Positions 11,547-27,619 of a stretch of 64,000 nucleotides of DNA are shown here, piece by piece. The DNA lies in assembly GCA_028583405.1 (NCBI GenBank), contig CM053246.1, positions 26,964,557-27,028,556 of the forward strand, written 5' to 3'. The notes under the pieces are model-generated. The model had not been told where the DNA came from. It did not search any database and saw nothing but the letters and a program-made list of their open reading frames with translations. The position numbers and the translations under genes were made by a program. Within the stretch, counting starts at the first letter, position 1. Every line of letters starts with the position of its first letter. Origin of the DNA: Pogonophryne albipinna (taxonomy: Eukaryota > Chordata > Actinopteri > Perciformes > Artedidraconidae).

Positions 11547-13750
11547 AGTGGAGTTTGGAGTGTGACTGTTTGAGGTTGTGGACAGGTGTCTTTTATACTG
11601 ATAACGAGTTCAAACAGGTGCCATTAATACAGTTAACAAGTGGAGGACAGAGGAGGCTCTTAAAGAAGAAGTTACAGGTCTGTGAGAGCCAGAAATCTTG
11701 TTTGTTTGTAGGTGACCAAATACTTATTTTACAGAGGAATTTACCAATTAATTCATTAAAAATCCTACAATGTGATTTCCTGGATTCTTTCCTCCCATTC
11801 TGTCTCTCCTAGTTGAAGTGTACCTAGGATGAAAATTACAGGCCTCTCTCATCTTTTTAAGTGGGAGAACTTGCACAATTGGTGGCTGACTAAATACTTT
11901 TTTGCCCCACTGTACATGTTGAAATATAAAATATACATAGATATTATATATGCAAATATATATATTCAAAAATATATGACATATGGAATATGGAATATTA
12001 AATATTGAACAGATTATATATGTGTAAAATGTACAGCAAGGTTTTATTACAAGAGAAACTATGGAGCAGAGAGTTCTCTTCCAGCCAGAGGTGATTTATT
12101 GTAGAGTTATTGGATATCAGCTTCCTCAGAAAATAGAGTCTGCTCATCCCCTTCTTGTACACAGCGTCAGTGTTGATCCTCCAGTTCAGTCCGTTGTCTA
12201 AGTGCACTCCCAGGTACTTGTAGTCCTCCACAACAGCCACATCCTCTCCTAGAATGCGGCTGTTGTGCCAGACGGCAGAAGACAGAACAGTTTGTGGCTG
12301 GGGTGATGGGGGTCTTTTATAATCCTGAGGGCTTTCTTTAAGGTTAACCTGGTATTTTTACTCCACTACATTTATTTTAGTTACTTTACAGATTTGGATT
12401 AATGATGTGAAATATAAACAACCCTTAAATCAGACTTTAGTTACACCTCAGTAAAATTCAGGGAAGATGATTGTCAAGTGCCAACAATCAGGAGAGATAT
12501 TTGATTGTTGGTGCTTGAGAAGACTAAATATTTATCTGCAGATCCCAGAGATGTTCACAAGTCTTTTTTTGCAAGTCCAAGTCAAGTCTCAAGTCTTTGG
12601 TCACGAGTCCAAGTCAAGTCTCAAGTCTTTGTGGGGTGAGACTTGATCAAGTCTCAAGTCTTTGGTCACGAGTCCAAGTCAAGTCTCAAGTCTCTAAAAA
12701 AATAAAAGTCTCATGTCTCTTCTGGTTGTAATAAGCCTTCTATTGTCTGCTGCTATCCAGTCTCTTAAGAATACTGCACAGCTATATCTAAGAAATTCAA
12801 AGCATTTACTGTATTATTATCACTCCTATATCTATTAGCAAACAGTATCGGTACTGATTAGTTGTTTGTTATATGATCACTTTAAACAGGCTATTGCAAT
12901 GCAATATGAGGAAAAACATCACACTTTAGCTAAATGCAAACAACTTATAAGCAAAACACTTCAGAATCAGGAATCAGTATCACAAATACTTTATTAATCC
13001 CCCACAGGGAAACTGTGTTCAAAGTACTTCAAAGTAAACATTTGTTCTGTGCCATTTGCAACTAAAAAACTATTGCTGCAATATTATCTGAAATATACTG
13101 AACTGGTGATATTAAAACATGACCTGTTCCAAAAGAGATATCTACCATTAACACCATTTACCAGCCAAATGCTGGTAAATCATGCAAGTGGCTGGTTCTG
13201 TATGTTGCACGCACCAGCCAAAAATAACAATGGCAATCTATTGAGTGGCTGGTAAAATTTCAACATTCACTAGGCTAGCCATTTGGCCAGTGGACAAAAA
13301 TGTTAAAATTTGTTTAATTACACTGGGTCTCTAATTACATCTTTTAAGTCTACTATAAATAAACATATTCCTCTATCCTCTCACTCAAACCCAGTGTAAT
13401 GGTAACCTGATAAACCTGTAACATTAACGTTACGTGGTCAACAATAAACCTGTAACCTGCCTATAAACCGACAGATGTATTTATGTATGCAACTATGTAT
13501 TCTTCTACGTTTAACGTTAGCCAGTAGATGGTGGCAGCGGAACGTAATGATTAACGTTACCAACCTTTTTTATGTCATGTCAAAAGTTGGATGTCAACGC
13601 CACTCAACGCAAACAAGTGTGACAAGCAAACATTCACTCATCTTTTCAAATATTCAGTTACAAAGCTAGTAGCAAGCTAAGTTAACATTACATAGCTGAT
13701 GCTGAGCTAAACATGTTTGCTAACCGTCCATATGCGTTAATGTGACTGAC

Positions 13751-13935
13751 CTCTCCGGGTGAGTTTTCAAGTGCCTGGTGAAATTTGACGTTGTTGCACC
13801 AGCATCCTTGATTTTAATATTGCAGACTTTGCAGTGTGCGCTCCTTTTGTTGGTGCCGCCGGCGTTTTGTTCGAAGTTTTTATAGTTGAACCTAATTACA
13901 AGCGGTACAGCTGCAGGTGTGCCGCCGGTCGCCAT
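13751..13935 (-). CDS. BED zinc-finger first exon of a hAT transposase
   Basis: Starts MATGGTPAAVPLV at 13935. It then shows the C-x2-C pair in HCKVCN and the H-x4-H-type pair in RHLKTH, with the spacing usual for BED domains. These DNA-binding fingers lie at the N-terminus of many hAT transposases. The coding frame ends at a GAGAG|GTCAGT splice donor at 13750/13751. No following exon with the RNase H-like core was found inside the element, so this is probably an orphan exon. It is transposon-derived, not a host gene. Confidence 0.65.
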
Positions 13936-13960
13936 GGTGTTACCATGATGTTAATGTTAA

Positions 13961-14247
13961 AGGTGGGGTAGGTAAGTTTGAGAAACCGGCTTGAGATACA
14001 CTTTTTGTTATATTCCATGGAATGCTCTTAACATCCCGATAGCCGGCCCGGCTAAAATAACTGGATGGCCTACCTGCCTGTCAGCCTCCCATCGGGGCAC
14101 AAACTTATCTCGTGCCCTCATTGGTCATGTGCACGTTCGTGTGTGTTGGAGGAGGGGCTCTGTGAGGAAGTGGCAGATTTTCTCCGGTTGTGTATTTTCA
14201 CATTCTAGCGATCTCGAGCCGGTTTCTCAAACTTACCTACCCCACCT
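13961..14247. mobile_element. TTAA-flanked MITE, copy 1
   Basis: Inverted ends AGGTGGGGTAGGTAAGTTTG and its inverse extend about 45 bp (through GAGAAACCGGCT). TTAA is present immediately outside both ends (13957-13960 and 14248-14251), as for piggyBac-type insertion. It is related to 38058-39048. No coding capacity. Confidence 0.85.
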
Positions 14248-15164
14248 TTAATTCGCCAAAAATAGAAAACACAATGATTGTTCACGAGTCCCAAAACACG
14301 AGTCCAAGTCGAGTCCGAAGTCTTTTGAGCAGGAGTCCAAGTCAAGTCTGAAGTCTCTGTGTGTGCGACTTAAGTGCGACTCGAGTCCGAGTCACAAACT
14401 CGAGTCCCCATCTCTGGCAGATCCCTATAAAGTGTATTCATTACTCGTTATTCACTACTAATAGTTAATTAAAAACGTTATATAATTGCTATTTTGCACA
14501 TCCTTTCAAGATTTTCTAAGGTTTATTGACATATCATATGTGTAGTTATGCAATGAATAAAAAACTTGCCTTATTAGTTTGCACATCCTCCTATCAGGCA
14601 CTAAACTGTTTTATTGTAGAGATCACTTACAGTATCTTCTTGATATTTTCTATTCTATATTTATATCATTGACCTTCTACTTTCCCACTATTTTGCATGT
14701 ACTCTTAATATTTAAATGTTTTCATCAAATATAACACATTCAAAAGTGCTTTACAAAAATGAAAGACATTAAGAAAAAGGCATTTTAAACAGTCATTAAA
14801 AAGCAACACAATCTTCCTGCGTTGCAATTACTCTAAACGTGCAATAACGTGCTTTAACCAGTAGGAGGTGCGGGTTAAAAAGCTGTCAAGTTTACAGTGT
14901 TAACAAAATAAAAATATACTGCTGTTTCTGGTTTAGTTTATGACGGATATATTCTGTTATTGTTTTGATATTTGTAACACAAAAGCGATGTAAAAAAAAA
15001 CACAGCAAGACAGAAAATATGGTCTTAACATGACCCAGCAGTCTAGTAGTTAATAAAAAACAATAATATCAAAACAAATTATTACTACTAACTTTATTGT
15101 GAAATTAAAACAGAATGGTAAAAGAATAGTTTCCGGTCTATTCTGAGGCCAAATCTCTGTAGAT

Positions 15165-15590
15165 CAGTGGTCGCCAACCAGTCGATCGCGATCGACCGGT
15201 CGATCGCGAGTGTGGTGCGGGTAGATCGCGGACCGTTACAAAAAAAAGTAGCCTAACAAAAGAAAGAAAAATAAAATTAAAATAATAGTGTTTGAAAAAT
15301 ACTTTTTTAGATGTAAACCTATCATCCACCACCTCGTTAGCAGGTGCCACTTGATTGAGGTATATTTGAGACACCTCAATAATATAATACATTAACCGTG
15401 CTTTACGTGAACCTCATCATGACACAAGAGAGGACGGCAGTAGTGCAGTTTCCCGTGTTCAGTGAATGCAACAGAGGCAAGTCACCAGACCAATCAGAGA
15501 GTTGCATGGAAATACACGTGTGCTTGTGTCATTCAAGCTCGGCTCTGTGTGTGTGGCAATAGCGCATTTAGTGTGATAGAGAGAGAGATG

Positions 15591-15654
<64 letters not shown>

Positions 15655-16355
15655 CCGGTGCTAGCGGGGACCGTGATGTTAGCATCTGGTTAGTTAGCTG
15701 CACTAACGGACATAAGGAGCTGTTTCCACAACAAGCTGGAGGAGAGTCCTCCCCTGTCAGACTGAGGGGCTCAGGTGAGCAAAGGAGTGTTTAGAACAGT
15801 TTTGTCACAAATTATTCAAAAGATTATTTCCGCGGCACACTTTCATATGATCATTATAGTTATACAAACAATAAGAGAATAAATGAAAAACAGGTATGAA
15901 ATACTATATGGCAGTAAAACAACAATACAGTTTAAAAGGGGAGTGATTTGTAAAATATCCATAAAGAAAGTTTACAGTTCTGTTTCATATGGGTGCTGAG
16001 AGAGGTATCCATAGATCTCTTCATGTTGCTCTCAAAGTGCACCAGATTGATGCTTTCAACTTCAATATTTAAAAACAAATCTTCCCAGGGGAGCATCCCC
16101 CCGGACCCCCCTAGAGGAGGTGAAGTCCGCCCCCCACTCATAATAAATAGCACTTTACCCCTGCCTATATGCCGTGAGCTGATTATGGAGCCTTCATTGT
16201 AACAGTAATTCAGATGCAATTAGCCTATATAAAAGGCCTCAAATTGGAAGCACTGCCTGGGCCGTCTTTTTCACTCAATTCTGCAATAGGTAGATCTCGC
16301 CTTTCACCTAGGCCGAGGTCGGTGATCTTGGGCTTAAAAAGGTTGGTGACCACTG
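15165..16355. mobile_element. hAT-type element with GATCGCGATC ends
   Basis: Begins CAGTGGTCGCCAACC and ends GGTTGGTGACCACTG. Flanked by the exact 8 bp duplication CTGTAGAT (15157-15164 and 16356-16363). The left subterminal region carries repeated palindromic GATCGCGATC/GACCGGTCGATC motifs (15181-15210). A (GA)n tract lies inside. No transposase was recognised. Confidence 0.85.
15583..15651. repeat. (GA)n microsatellite
   Basis: About 50 bp of uninterrupted GA with a slightly imperfect start. It produces a meaningless Arg/Glu open frame on the plus strand. Confidence 0.95.
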
Positions 16356-16362
16356 CTGTAGA

Positions 16363-17739
<1,377 letters not shown>

Positions 17740-17740
<1 letters not shown>

Positions 17741-17889
17741 TCTCATTTCTCTAACCGCCTGCTGCTTCCCCTCCTCTCTCCTCGGTTCCCCTCCTCGGCT
17801 CCTCGGCTCGCATCTCCTGTGGGCGGGACTAAGTCTCGAGGATAGGAGTCGAGGAGGGGAGTCGAGGAGGGGAGTTAGAGAAATGAGAA
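17740..17889. repeat. 150 bp inverted-repeat element
   Basis: TTCTCATTTCTCTAAC (17740-17755) pairs with GTTAGAGAAATGAGAA (17874-17889), with CCCCTCCTC/GAGGAGGGG-rich sequence between. This looks like a small MITE. Related motifs occur at 16570-16690. Confidence 0.6.
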
Positions 17890-17927
17890 AGGGCCTCGTT
17901 AGTGTAGTGTCTTCCTAAAGTCTGAAC

Positions 17928-18489
17928 AAATCGACAGTAAGGAGAATACTTATTTCCGGGTATAAAAGCCTCCGTTATCCAATGGGAATGGACGCTCACA
18001 TTGCTCTTTGTGTCCGTAATACAATAAAGGGGACATGATCAATAGGAATATAATTATCTTTTAAATAACGTTAACTAAAGGGAACAATCTATTCGACACA
18101 GCTGAAGCTCTAGCCTTCCTTAACTAATTTAATAAAAATCACAGTTGTATTACACACTGTTTTTTGAGAACAACAAATCGTAACTAATGCACCATAATAC
18201 ATTCTGACGAAAAATAAAAATTATTATGAATACAAATAAAATAAAAGAAGCCTCCCGTGAGTTACTACAAGCTATAAAGTAGATTTTAAAAACGTTTTAT
18301 AGAATAAAAGCTCACTGCTGGACGTTGTAGAAATGCGTGTGTGCACCACGACAAAGGAGCCTCATTCACTTTACATTGTTTTTTTTTGCGTGGTGCCGAC
18401 ACGTAAATGTAGCAGAGTGCGTGACTCCACCACGCAATGCGGTGTTAAGGAGTTGTGGTGGAGTCACGCATTCTGGTGAGACCAGGTTG
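17928..18489 (-). repeat. Right long inverted arm
   Basis: Inverse of 8940-9480. It differs by a roughly 50 bp addition near the outer end that forms its own small palindrome (GAGTGCGTGACTCCACC against GGTGGAGTCACGCATTC). Confidence 0.8.
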
Positions 18490-18497
18490 TTCTATTC

Positions 18498-21322
18498 ACA
18501 TCATGTAGTCCTTTTTCAGGCACCCAAACTGACATCATTATACCTGTCAAAAAGGATCCTGTTCAGTTTGTTCTTCCTCCTGTGCCACGTTACCTTGTAA
18601 TTTCCGAATTTTCTCTTTGTTTTATGCCTATCCATCTACTACATCTGGACTAATACATCATGAGCTAAAGCTCCCTATCTGCACTTATTTCAAGAACTCA
18701 AAATGAAATATAATTTGCAGCAAAGACATTTTTGTCTGTACTAAGCAACTAACAGACAGCTCTTTCTCCACACTGACTCCTATAAGGTTTCATAACTTTA
18801 TCTAACAGGGATTTGCCTTTTTTCCCTGATAACATGTTAACTCTCTCATTCCCCCAATTTATGATGATCAAAAGATGGTGGTAACTTTAGATGAGAAACA
18901 TCAAACATGCTTCATACACATCATAGATAGAGCAGCACAGGACAGCCGATGACATCTTTATTAGTCTGAGGTCTTTTGATTAGCTTTATTCTTTTAGCCA
19001 TTTGTGAGTATTTTACTTGTTGGTATAGTCGTCACATTAGTAAACATGTTGTTGTGAATAATGGATTATTCACTAAAAGCACAGGCTATCAAACTGTCAT
19101 GACAATAACTGAACCCTCACTGGCCCTATACCCAAAATAACAGTGTGTCACTCTTTGGTGCTGCACAGTGAATCCATTTAGTATGGAAATGTCTCTCAGT
19201 TTCACATGCAGCAACTCTAATATCAGTTTTATAATGCATCTTTGGCTGTTCGCTTTTCATTTGCAGTCAGGTGCAGCATTATCGGTTCTCACTAAAGCAT
19301 AATGACTTCATGCTCCTGCCTGAAAAGGAAACACTGAACCGAACAACTCCTTTATTATCTAGCTCCACCGATGGCATTTTTGAAAAATATATAATACAAT
19401 GTTATTTTCAGTTTTACGCTGGATATCTTAAAATTGAATTCATTTTATCCTCATGCTCCTGCAACAACCAAATGTGCCCGCTGGTGACCAATAATGGTTT
19501 ATCGTATCTCTTCTCAGATATAGCAGACAATGCAGTGTCAATACAAATGTAACAAACGTTTTTAAGAAAGTGAAACACACTTTACTAAAATGTCTTTGCA
19601 TGTCACATGACGAGAGTAAGTTATATGTAAAGTAAACCTACACAATATGGCTTCCTCTATGAAGCTTTTTGAAACCGTATAATAACACATCCTGTGTGTG
19701 TGCGTGCGTGCGTGCGTGAGTGCGTGCGTTATGCATGCATAGGGTCAGTGTGATCCCTTGTTATCATTCATGATTCTTGTCGGGTCGACAAACATCTGCT
19801 CAGCAAAGATGTTTTTTTAATGAGAAACAGATCTGCCATGTGATACGTGTATGCTATTTAATTATTTATGCTTGGTTCATAAAACATGGCAGGTAAGAAA
19901 GTTACTAAGAATGTCAAACTGATCACTGAAACGGCAAGAGGGCTCTCTCATTAAATCATCATTCATTATGTTTCTGTGTTTTGATTACACAAACAGGATA
20001 CTTTTTTTCTGTCTTAATTAACAGGATGGATTGTAAATTAAAACAAATCTTGTGCGAATTACATGTGAATGTCGTAAAAATGTAATAACGAAAGCATCCA
20101 GGACAAATTGTGTAAGATGAATGAAACAATAATGAGTTGTCTTCAGTATCAACAAAGCAGTATGATCAGATTTAGCTAGGTTAATGAGTTCAGTGAGTGT
20201 CGGGTTGGACGATTACAGCTTGCAAGCAATGATATCATGTCTAATTAAAAAAGATATACTAGTACCTGATGTAAACACAGCTTCCCTCTGCAACATAAAA
20301 GCCTTCAACTCATTTTGTACTGCTGGTGCAGAATGCAGGTATGACTTATTCAATTAATTCAAGGTTAGTAGGATTCAAAAATCCGTGGGCAATACAAAAG
20401 CTGCCAGGACGGGCTGTCGTATAACTCAGTTGGTAGAGCTGACGACGCATGTACCCGGGCTTTGTCCCGAAGCCGAGGACCCCGGATTTGAATCTGGCCA
20501 GGGACCATGTGACGAGTGTCATTGTCCCTTTCATAGCTGTAACTCAAAAAAAGGCGCCGGTTGCCCCAAAAAATCTTTACAAAATAAAAAAAGTTGCCAG
20601 CACAATCAATTGGGAGCATTTCCACTTAAGCAGCAGAGTGCACTTTGGCTCTTGGAGTTGGTGCCCTTGTCATCATGTAGTGATATAGTGGGAACATTAT
20701 TCTGTCACTTGATCTTTCTGATTTCTCTCTGAAAGTCTCAAGTGTCTACTAACATAAATTACCGTTGCATGGTTGTTTTAAGAATATGATGTTATGAAAC
20801 TATTGGTTGCCTTATTTATCCTTCTGTGTTTGATAGATTGATGATTTAAATTAAAATATCAGAATTTAATAACGTCTGTTGGAAAATACTCACAAAATAT
20901 TTCCTCATTGCGTTCAGAACACAGATATGTTGGATCCAGGGAAGTCTAGCTAGCTTCAATCGAAGAAAAACTGCTAGCCTAGCTGCATCAGAAGCAACTT
21001 TAACTGAAATGTTAGTGCTACAACATTGTGTTGTAATGGAAAAGGTACATTTGAATGTTTTATATATTTCAATGCATCCAAATTACAGATCAACAAATAA
21101 TGAAATTCAGCATCCCAAAGCCCAAGCATTGGTTGTACGTTTATTTTTCCAATGTGTTAAATTATGAACATTAATCTCTGGGTTAACACATGTTGGTCCA
21201 CTCTTTATTTGATGCCCAGAGAGTAAATTAATATTGATAGCTTGTCTGACGCAGGCTCAAAATACACCGCTTTATCCCCTGTGGACATTTGCATGACCAG
21301 ATGGGGAAGAAAGCTCTACACT
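18498..21322. other. Intergenic, one SINE
   Basis: AT-rich non-coding DNA with no recognisable exon. A GTGCGTGC-type tract lies at about 19694-19730. The only mobile element I could place is the tRNA-derived SINE at 20410-20592. Confidence 0.55.
20410..20592 (+). mobile_element. tRNA-derived SINE
   Basis: A tRNA-like head carries an A-box-like TAACTCAGTTGGTAGAG and a B-box-like GGATTTGAATC about 50 bp later. A body and an A-rich end with AAAAAATCTTTACAAAATAA follow. Loss of tRNA stem pairing and the attached body show it is not a functional tRNA gene. Confidence 0.7.
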
Positions 21323-21718
21323 CAATAGGCGCGTTCACACCGCAGTACTTTTCCCACTTTAGTTCCGATATAGTTCCGAAATGTTGCAAAAAGAGCCGGA
21401 ACTAAAATTAGTTAATGAGAACCTTTTCACCCCCTTTTCCATCCCTGCTAGAGAGCAGAACCACGCCCCGTAAAACTCCCAAAAAGTTTTGTGAAGCCGC
21501 CATTTTATTATCCACGCATTAGCATTATTAGCATTAGCATTAGCCCAGCGCAGAAACGCAGAGAGACTAACTTATGGCAACACAAAATAAAACATGGGAG
21601 CGGTGGAGATGAGGAGGTGTCGGCGTTCTGGCGATTTACTCGGAAGACTTCAGTAGAAGCTGCTGGGAGTTCCAGCAGCTTTGTGGGAAAAGTACTGCGG
21701 TGTGAATGCGCCTATTGG
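21323..21718. mobile_element. MITE with GCGTTCACACCGCAGTAC ends
   Basis: CAATAGGCGCGTTCACACCG continues to GCAGTACTTTTCCCA at the left. The right end is the inverse (TGGGAAAAGTACTGCGG, then TGTGAATGCGCCTATTG), about 34 bp of near-perfect inverted repeat. The interior holds ATTAGCATTAGC repeats (21520-21545). No transposase. Confidence 0.82.
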
Positions 21719-21974
21719 TGGAAATATACTGCAAATAAAGGAGAAACAGTTGAGCTTTTTCAGAAGAAGAGCACAAGCAAAATAATCGATAAGTTATTAA
21801 ATGTCAAGGCCATTAGAACAGAGCCTTTGCACCTCTGAGGGAGATCAATTAACTAACTTGGGGAAAAGCACCTGCCACAATAGGCACATTGACCCAATCC
21901 ACAAGGTACTGAGAGCTAGCCAGGGCCATGAGTAAATCCAATAACAGTGGCCCTGATGGGACTGCCACCTCTTA

Positions 21975-22570
21975 TACCTCATTCACACCAACGGTGTTTC
22001 AGGGCCGGTTCGGAGCTGGAGCTTGAAAAGCACCGGGTTTTCCTGTTCACAACGCAGCGGAGCAGCCTCTTAGCTCCGGATTCCGGTTAGTTTCAACCAC
22101 CAAAAAATTGTCCGGCCAGAGCAAAAGCACCGCATACGTCACGCTTACGTCGAGGCGGGGGCGGGGGCAGGGGCAGGGGCGGGATCAACTCCTGAACAAC
22201 AACAAAAAGCCGACGTTTTATCCAGTTTGTACACAACGATGGAGAAACTTAACAAGCAGCAGTGGTCCACTGAAGAGACCAGCTAACTACTGGGAATCTG
22301 GTCTTCCGAAGAGGTACAGAGGAAGCTGGAGCACAATCGGCCATTGTTGTTGTTGTCGGTGTCAGCTGTGAGGGGTTTCCACACGGTTTGGCTTTATGAA
22401 GCAGGCACGCAAACGGTTACGTCATGACGCAAACGATGACGCAATGACGCAGCACCAGTCGGACTTTGGGCTGTGTGAAAAGAGCCGAAGCTAAACCGAA
22501 GAACCGGTTCTGAACCTGAAAAGCTCTAGCACGGAGCTTGAACCGGAGTTGCGTTGGTGTGAATGAGGTA
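21975..22570 (+). mobile_element. MITE family H, copy 1
   Basis: Ends TACCTCATTCACACCAACG and CGTTGGTGTGAATGAGGTA are inverted repeats. The interior contains AGCTCCGGATTCCGG, a GGGGCAGGGGCGGGATC tract and several TCATGACGCAAACGATGACG repeats. It abuts copy 2. Confidence 0.8.
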
Positions 22571-22573
22571 TCA

Positions 22574-23158
22574 ATGCGGCTTTCACACCAGCGCTTTTCC
22601 CTTTCTAGCTCCAAGCGGGAGCTTTTCTGGTTCAGCTCCGGTTTCCCTTTTCTGCTCCCGCTCTGTTCACACCGCCCAGAGCTGCCGCTGCTGCGTCATG
22701 ACGTCACCGTTTACGTGCCTGCTTCATAAAATCCAAACCGCGCGGAAATCCCTCACATCGACAACAACAACAATGGCCGATTTTATTGAAGCGCTGTTCG
22801 CTTTGGTTATCCTCTTACGAAACGAAATGGAAGGCATCGGACGACTTTACAAGGGACGACTTTACTTGGAACTTTACAAACATCACACGCAGGCATTTTG
22901 TTGTTGTTCAGGAGGTTGATCCCGCCCATGCCCCTGCCCCTGCCCCCGCCTCGACGTAAGAGAGACGTAAGCGACGCCGCCTCTTAGCTCCGAAGCTCCG
23001 AAGCTCTTGCCTCTAGACCGAAAAATTTTTGGAGCTGGAAGTGAACCGGATTCCGGAGCTAAGAAGCGGCGTCTCTGCGGTGTGAACAGGAAAAACCGGT
23101 ACTTTTCAGGCTCCAGCTCCGAACCGGAGCTGAAAACGCGTTGGTGTGAAAGGGGCAT
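22574..23158 (-). mobile_element. MITE family H, copy 2, inverted
   Basis: Begins ATGCGGCTTTCACACCAGCG and ends CGTTGGTGTGAAAGGGGCAT. Internal blocks occur in reverse order compared with copy 1: the GATCCCGCCC...CCTGCCCC tract and CCGGATTCCGGAGCTAAG. It is a diverged member, so the arrangement is not a recent duplication. Confidence 0.75.
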
Positions 23159-23294
23159 AAGGTATTACTCTTAGCAATCATACCAGCAAATCAATCTCTA
23201 ATGGAGCCACTCCACATGTTTGCTCACTGGCTCAGGGAGAGACCGTTTAAGACTAGATTTCACACCCTATGACCCAAACACACAATCCATCTTT

Positions 23295-24639
23295 TAATGG
23301 CGCATTTCCATTACACGGCCTCGCTCGGTATGGCTCGGCCTCGTTAGGACTGGCTCACTTTTACCTCATTCACACCAACGGTGTTTTAGGGCCGGTTCGG
23401 AGCTGGAGCTTGAAAAGCACCGGGTTTTCCTGTTCACACCGCAGCGGAGCAGCTTCTTAGCTCCGGAATCCGGTTCATTTCGAGCACCAAAAAATTGTCC
23501 GGCCAGAGCAAAAGCACCACATACGTCACGCTTACGTCGAGGCGGGGGCAGGGGCAGGGGCGGGATCAACTCCTGAACAACAACAAAAAGCCGGCGTTTT
23601 ATCCAGTTTGTACACAACGATGGAGAAACAAGCAGCAGTGGTCCACTGAAGAGACCAGCTAACTACTGGGAATCTGGTCTTCCGAAGAGGTACAGAGGAA
23701 GCTGGAGCATAATCGGCCATTGTTGTTGTTGTTGTCGGTGTCAGCTGTGAGGGGTTTCCGCGCGGTTTGGCTTTATGAAGCAGGCACGCAAACGCTTACG
23801 TCATGACGCAAACGATGACGCAATGACGCAGCACCAGTCGGACTCTGGGCAGTGTGAAAAGAGCCGGAGCTAAACCGAAGAACCGGTTCTGAACCTGAAA
23901 AGCTCTAGCACGGAGCTCGGACCGTAGTTGTGTTGGTGTGAATGAGGTATGTATGGCGCATTTCCATTACAGTTTAGGAACTGGGGTAGTATCTATAGTA
24001 ACGCAGTGTAGGCGGAGCAGTGACGTCATCTTCAATGAGAACCCCAGAAAAACAACACAGCTGTTAGCTGTTAGCCCTCAGAGCTCCTCATATCTGTTCA
24101 GAAACTAGACAACAGTTAAACAAGTACAAACCACAGACTGCCTGTGTCATGGCGAATACAGTCGCTGGTTTATTAATGTCTGTATAGGCCGTTGTTGTGA
24201 GTGTGGACGGTCGGAGCATATACTGCGTTAGCTTAGCCAATCCCCATTTAGAAAACACGCATTTTAAAAGGTGCTTCGCCTGCCGTCTGTCTGCAGACTT
24301 GTCAAAGCATTAATTCATGGTTTTTACTAACCGGTATCAGTATGTTGTTACTTCGGCATCGCTTTGAAACGTGTATTACAATTAAATCACGGTCAAATAT
24401 GTTCATCTTGTTGTAGTTGTAGCCCCCTTGCCAGCGATTATCTCTCTAGTTTAGCATACTCAGCCCGACTCAGCCTGGTTGTTCCTGGCCCTAGAACCAC
24501 GATTTTATGGGGCCAGAAAAACTGTGAATTAGGACCCGCTAGCCGGTACTAGGCCAAGTGGAAACGCAACCAAAAACGGGCCCCGCATGGCTCGGCACGC
24601 TTAAAGCGAGCTCCGCGCTGCAGTGGAAACGCGCCATTA
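23295..24639. mobile_element. MITE with TAATGGCGCATTTCCA ends, interrupted
   Basis: The left end TAATGGCGCATTTCCATTAC and the right end (GTGGAAACGCGCCATTA) are imperfect inverted repeats. Family H copy 3 lies inside it at 23362-23949. The same end motif (TATGGCGCATTTCCATTACA) recurs just after that copy at 23951, so two related elements may overlap here. Confidence 0.6.
23362..23949 (+). mobile_element. MITE family H, copy 3
   Basis: Nearly the same as copy 1 over its length, with ends TACCTCATTCACACCAACG and GTTGGTGTGAATGAGGTA. Inserted within the element at 23295-24639. Confidence 0.8.

Positions 24640-27619
<2,980 letters not shown>

Larger units (their letters stand above)
10020..11912 (-). 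mobile_element. Tc1/mariner transposon
   Basis: Terminal inverted repeats begin CAGTGGGGCAAAAAAGTATT and extend about 95 bp, through CACCAATTGTGCAAGTTCTC and GATGAGAGAGGCC to CATCCTAGGTATACCTC. TA dinucleotides flank both ends (10018-10019 and 11913-11914), the standard Tc1 target duplication. The interior carries one transposase gene on the minus strand, broken by a 275 bp insertion. The good preservation of both ends and of the reading frame suggests a fairly young copy. Confidence 0.92.
9875..12345 (-). mobile_element. 5'-truncated LINE relic, split by a Tc1 element
   Basis: Read on the minus strand, 12240 to about 12100 encodes VEDYKYLGVHLDN...LNW, then YKKG.SRLYFLRKL. This is the C-terminal segment that follows the reverse transcriptase in L2/CR1/Rex-type non-LTR elements. 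The sequence then degenerates. Its 3' end lies across the inserted Tc1 element, at 9875-10019, and finishes with GGGATCAATAAAGTACC and a short ATCTT repeat tail (9875-9893), usual for this LINE group. So 11913-12345 and 9875-10019 look like one minus-strand element interrupted at a TA. The 5' limit is uncertain. Confidence 0.68.
12546..14416 (-). mobile_element. hAT element with a BED zinc-finger exon
   Basis: Ends are CAGAGATG at the left and CATCTCTG at the right, flanked by the exact 8 bp duplication GCAGATCC (12538-12545 and 14417-14424). Both subterminal regions are dense in AGTCCAAGTCAAGTCTCAAG-like repeats (about 12570-12700 and 14285-14405), probable transposase-binding repeats. Apart from one BED zinc-finger exon on the minus strand (13751-13935), no transposase core is visible, so the element is non-autonomous. 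A TTAA-flanked MITE is inserted at 13961-14247. Confidence 0.85.

Noticed and set aside
11008..11565. 185-codon plus-strand frame in the Tc1 element
   Set aside because: Antisense of the Tc1 transposase, which has clear motifs on the minus strand.
12546..14416. CRISPR-like array from the repeated AGTCCAAGTC units
   Set aside because: Eukaryotic transposon subterminal repeats with degenerate units and no regular spacers.
20410..20485. tRNA gene
   Set aside because: A- and B-box-like motifs are there, but they belong to a SINE head with poor stem pairing and an attached repeat body.
22108..22919. Open frames such as 22108-22371 and 22563-22919
   Set aside because: They lie wholly in MITE family H copies, are not conserved between copies and have low-complexity content.
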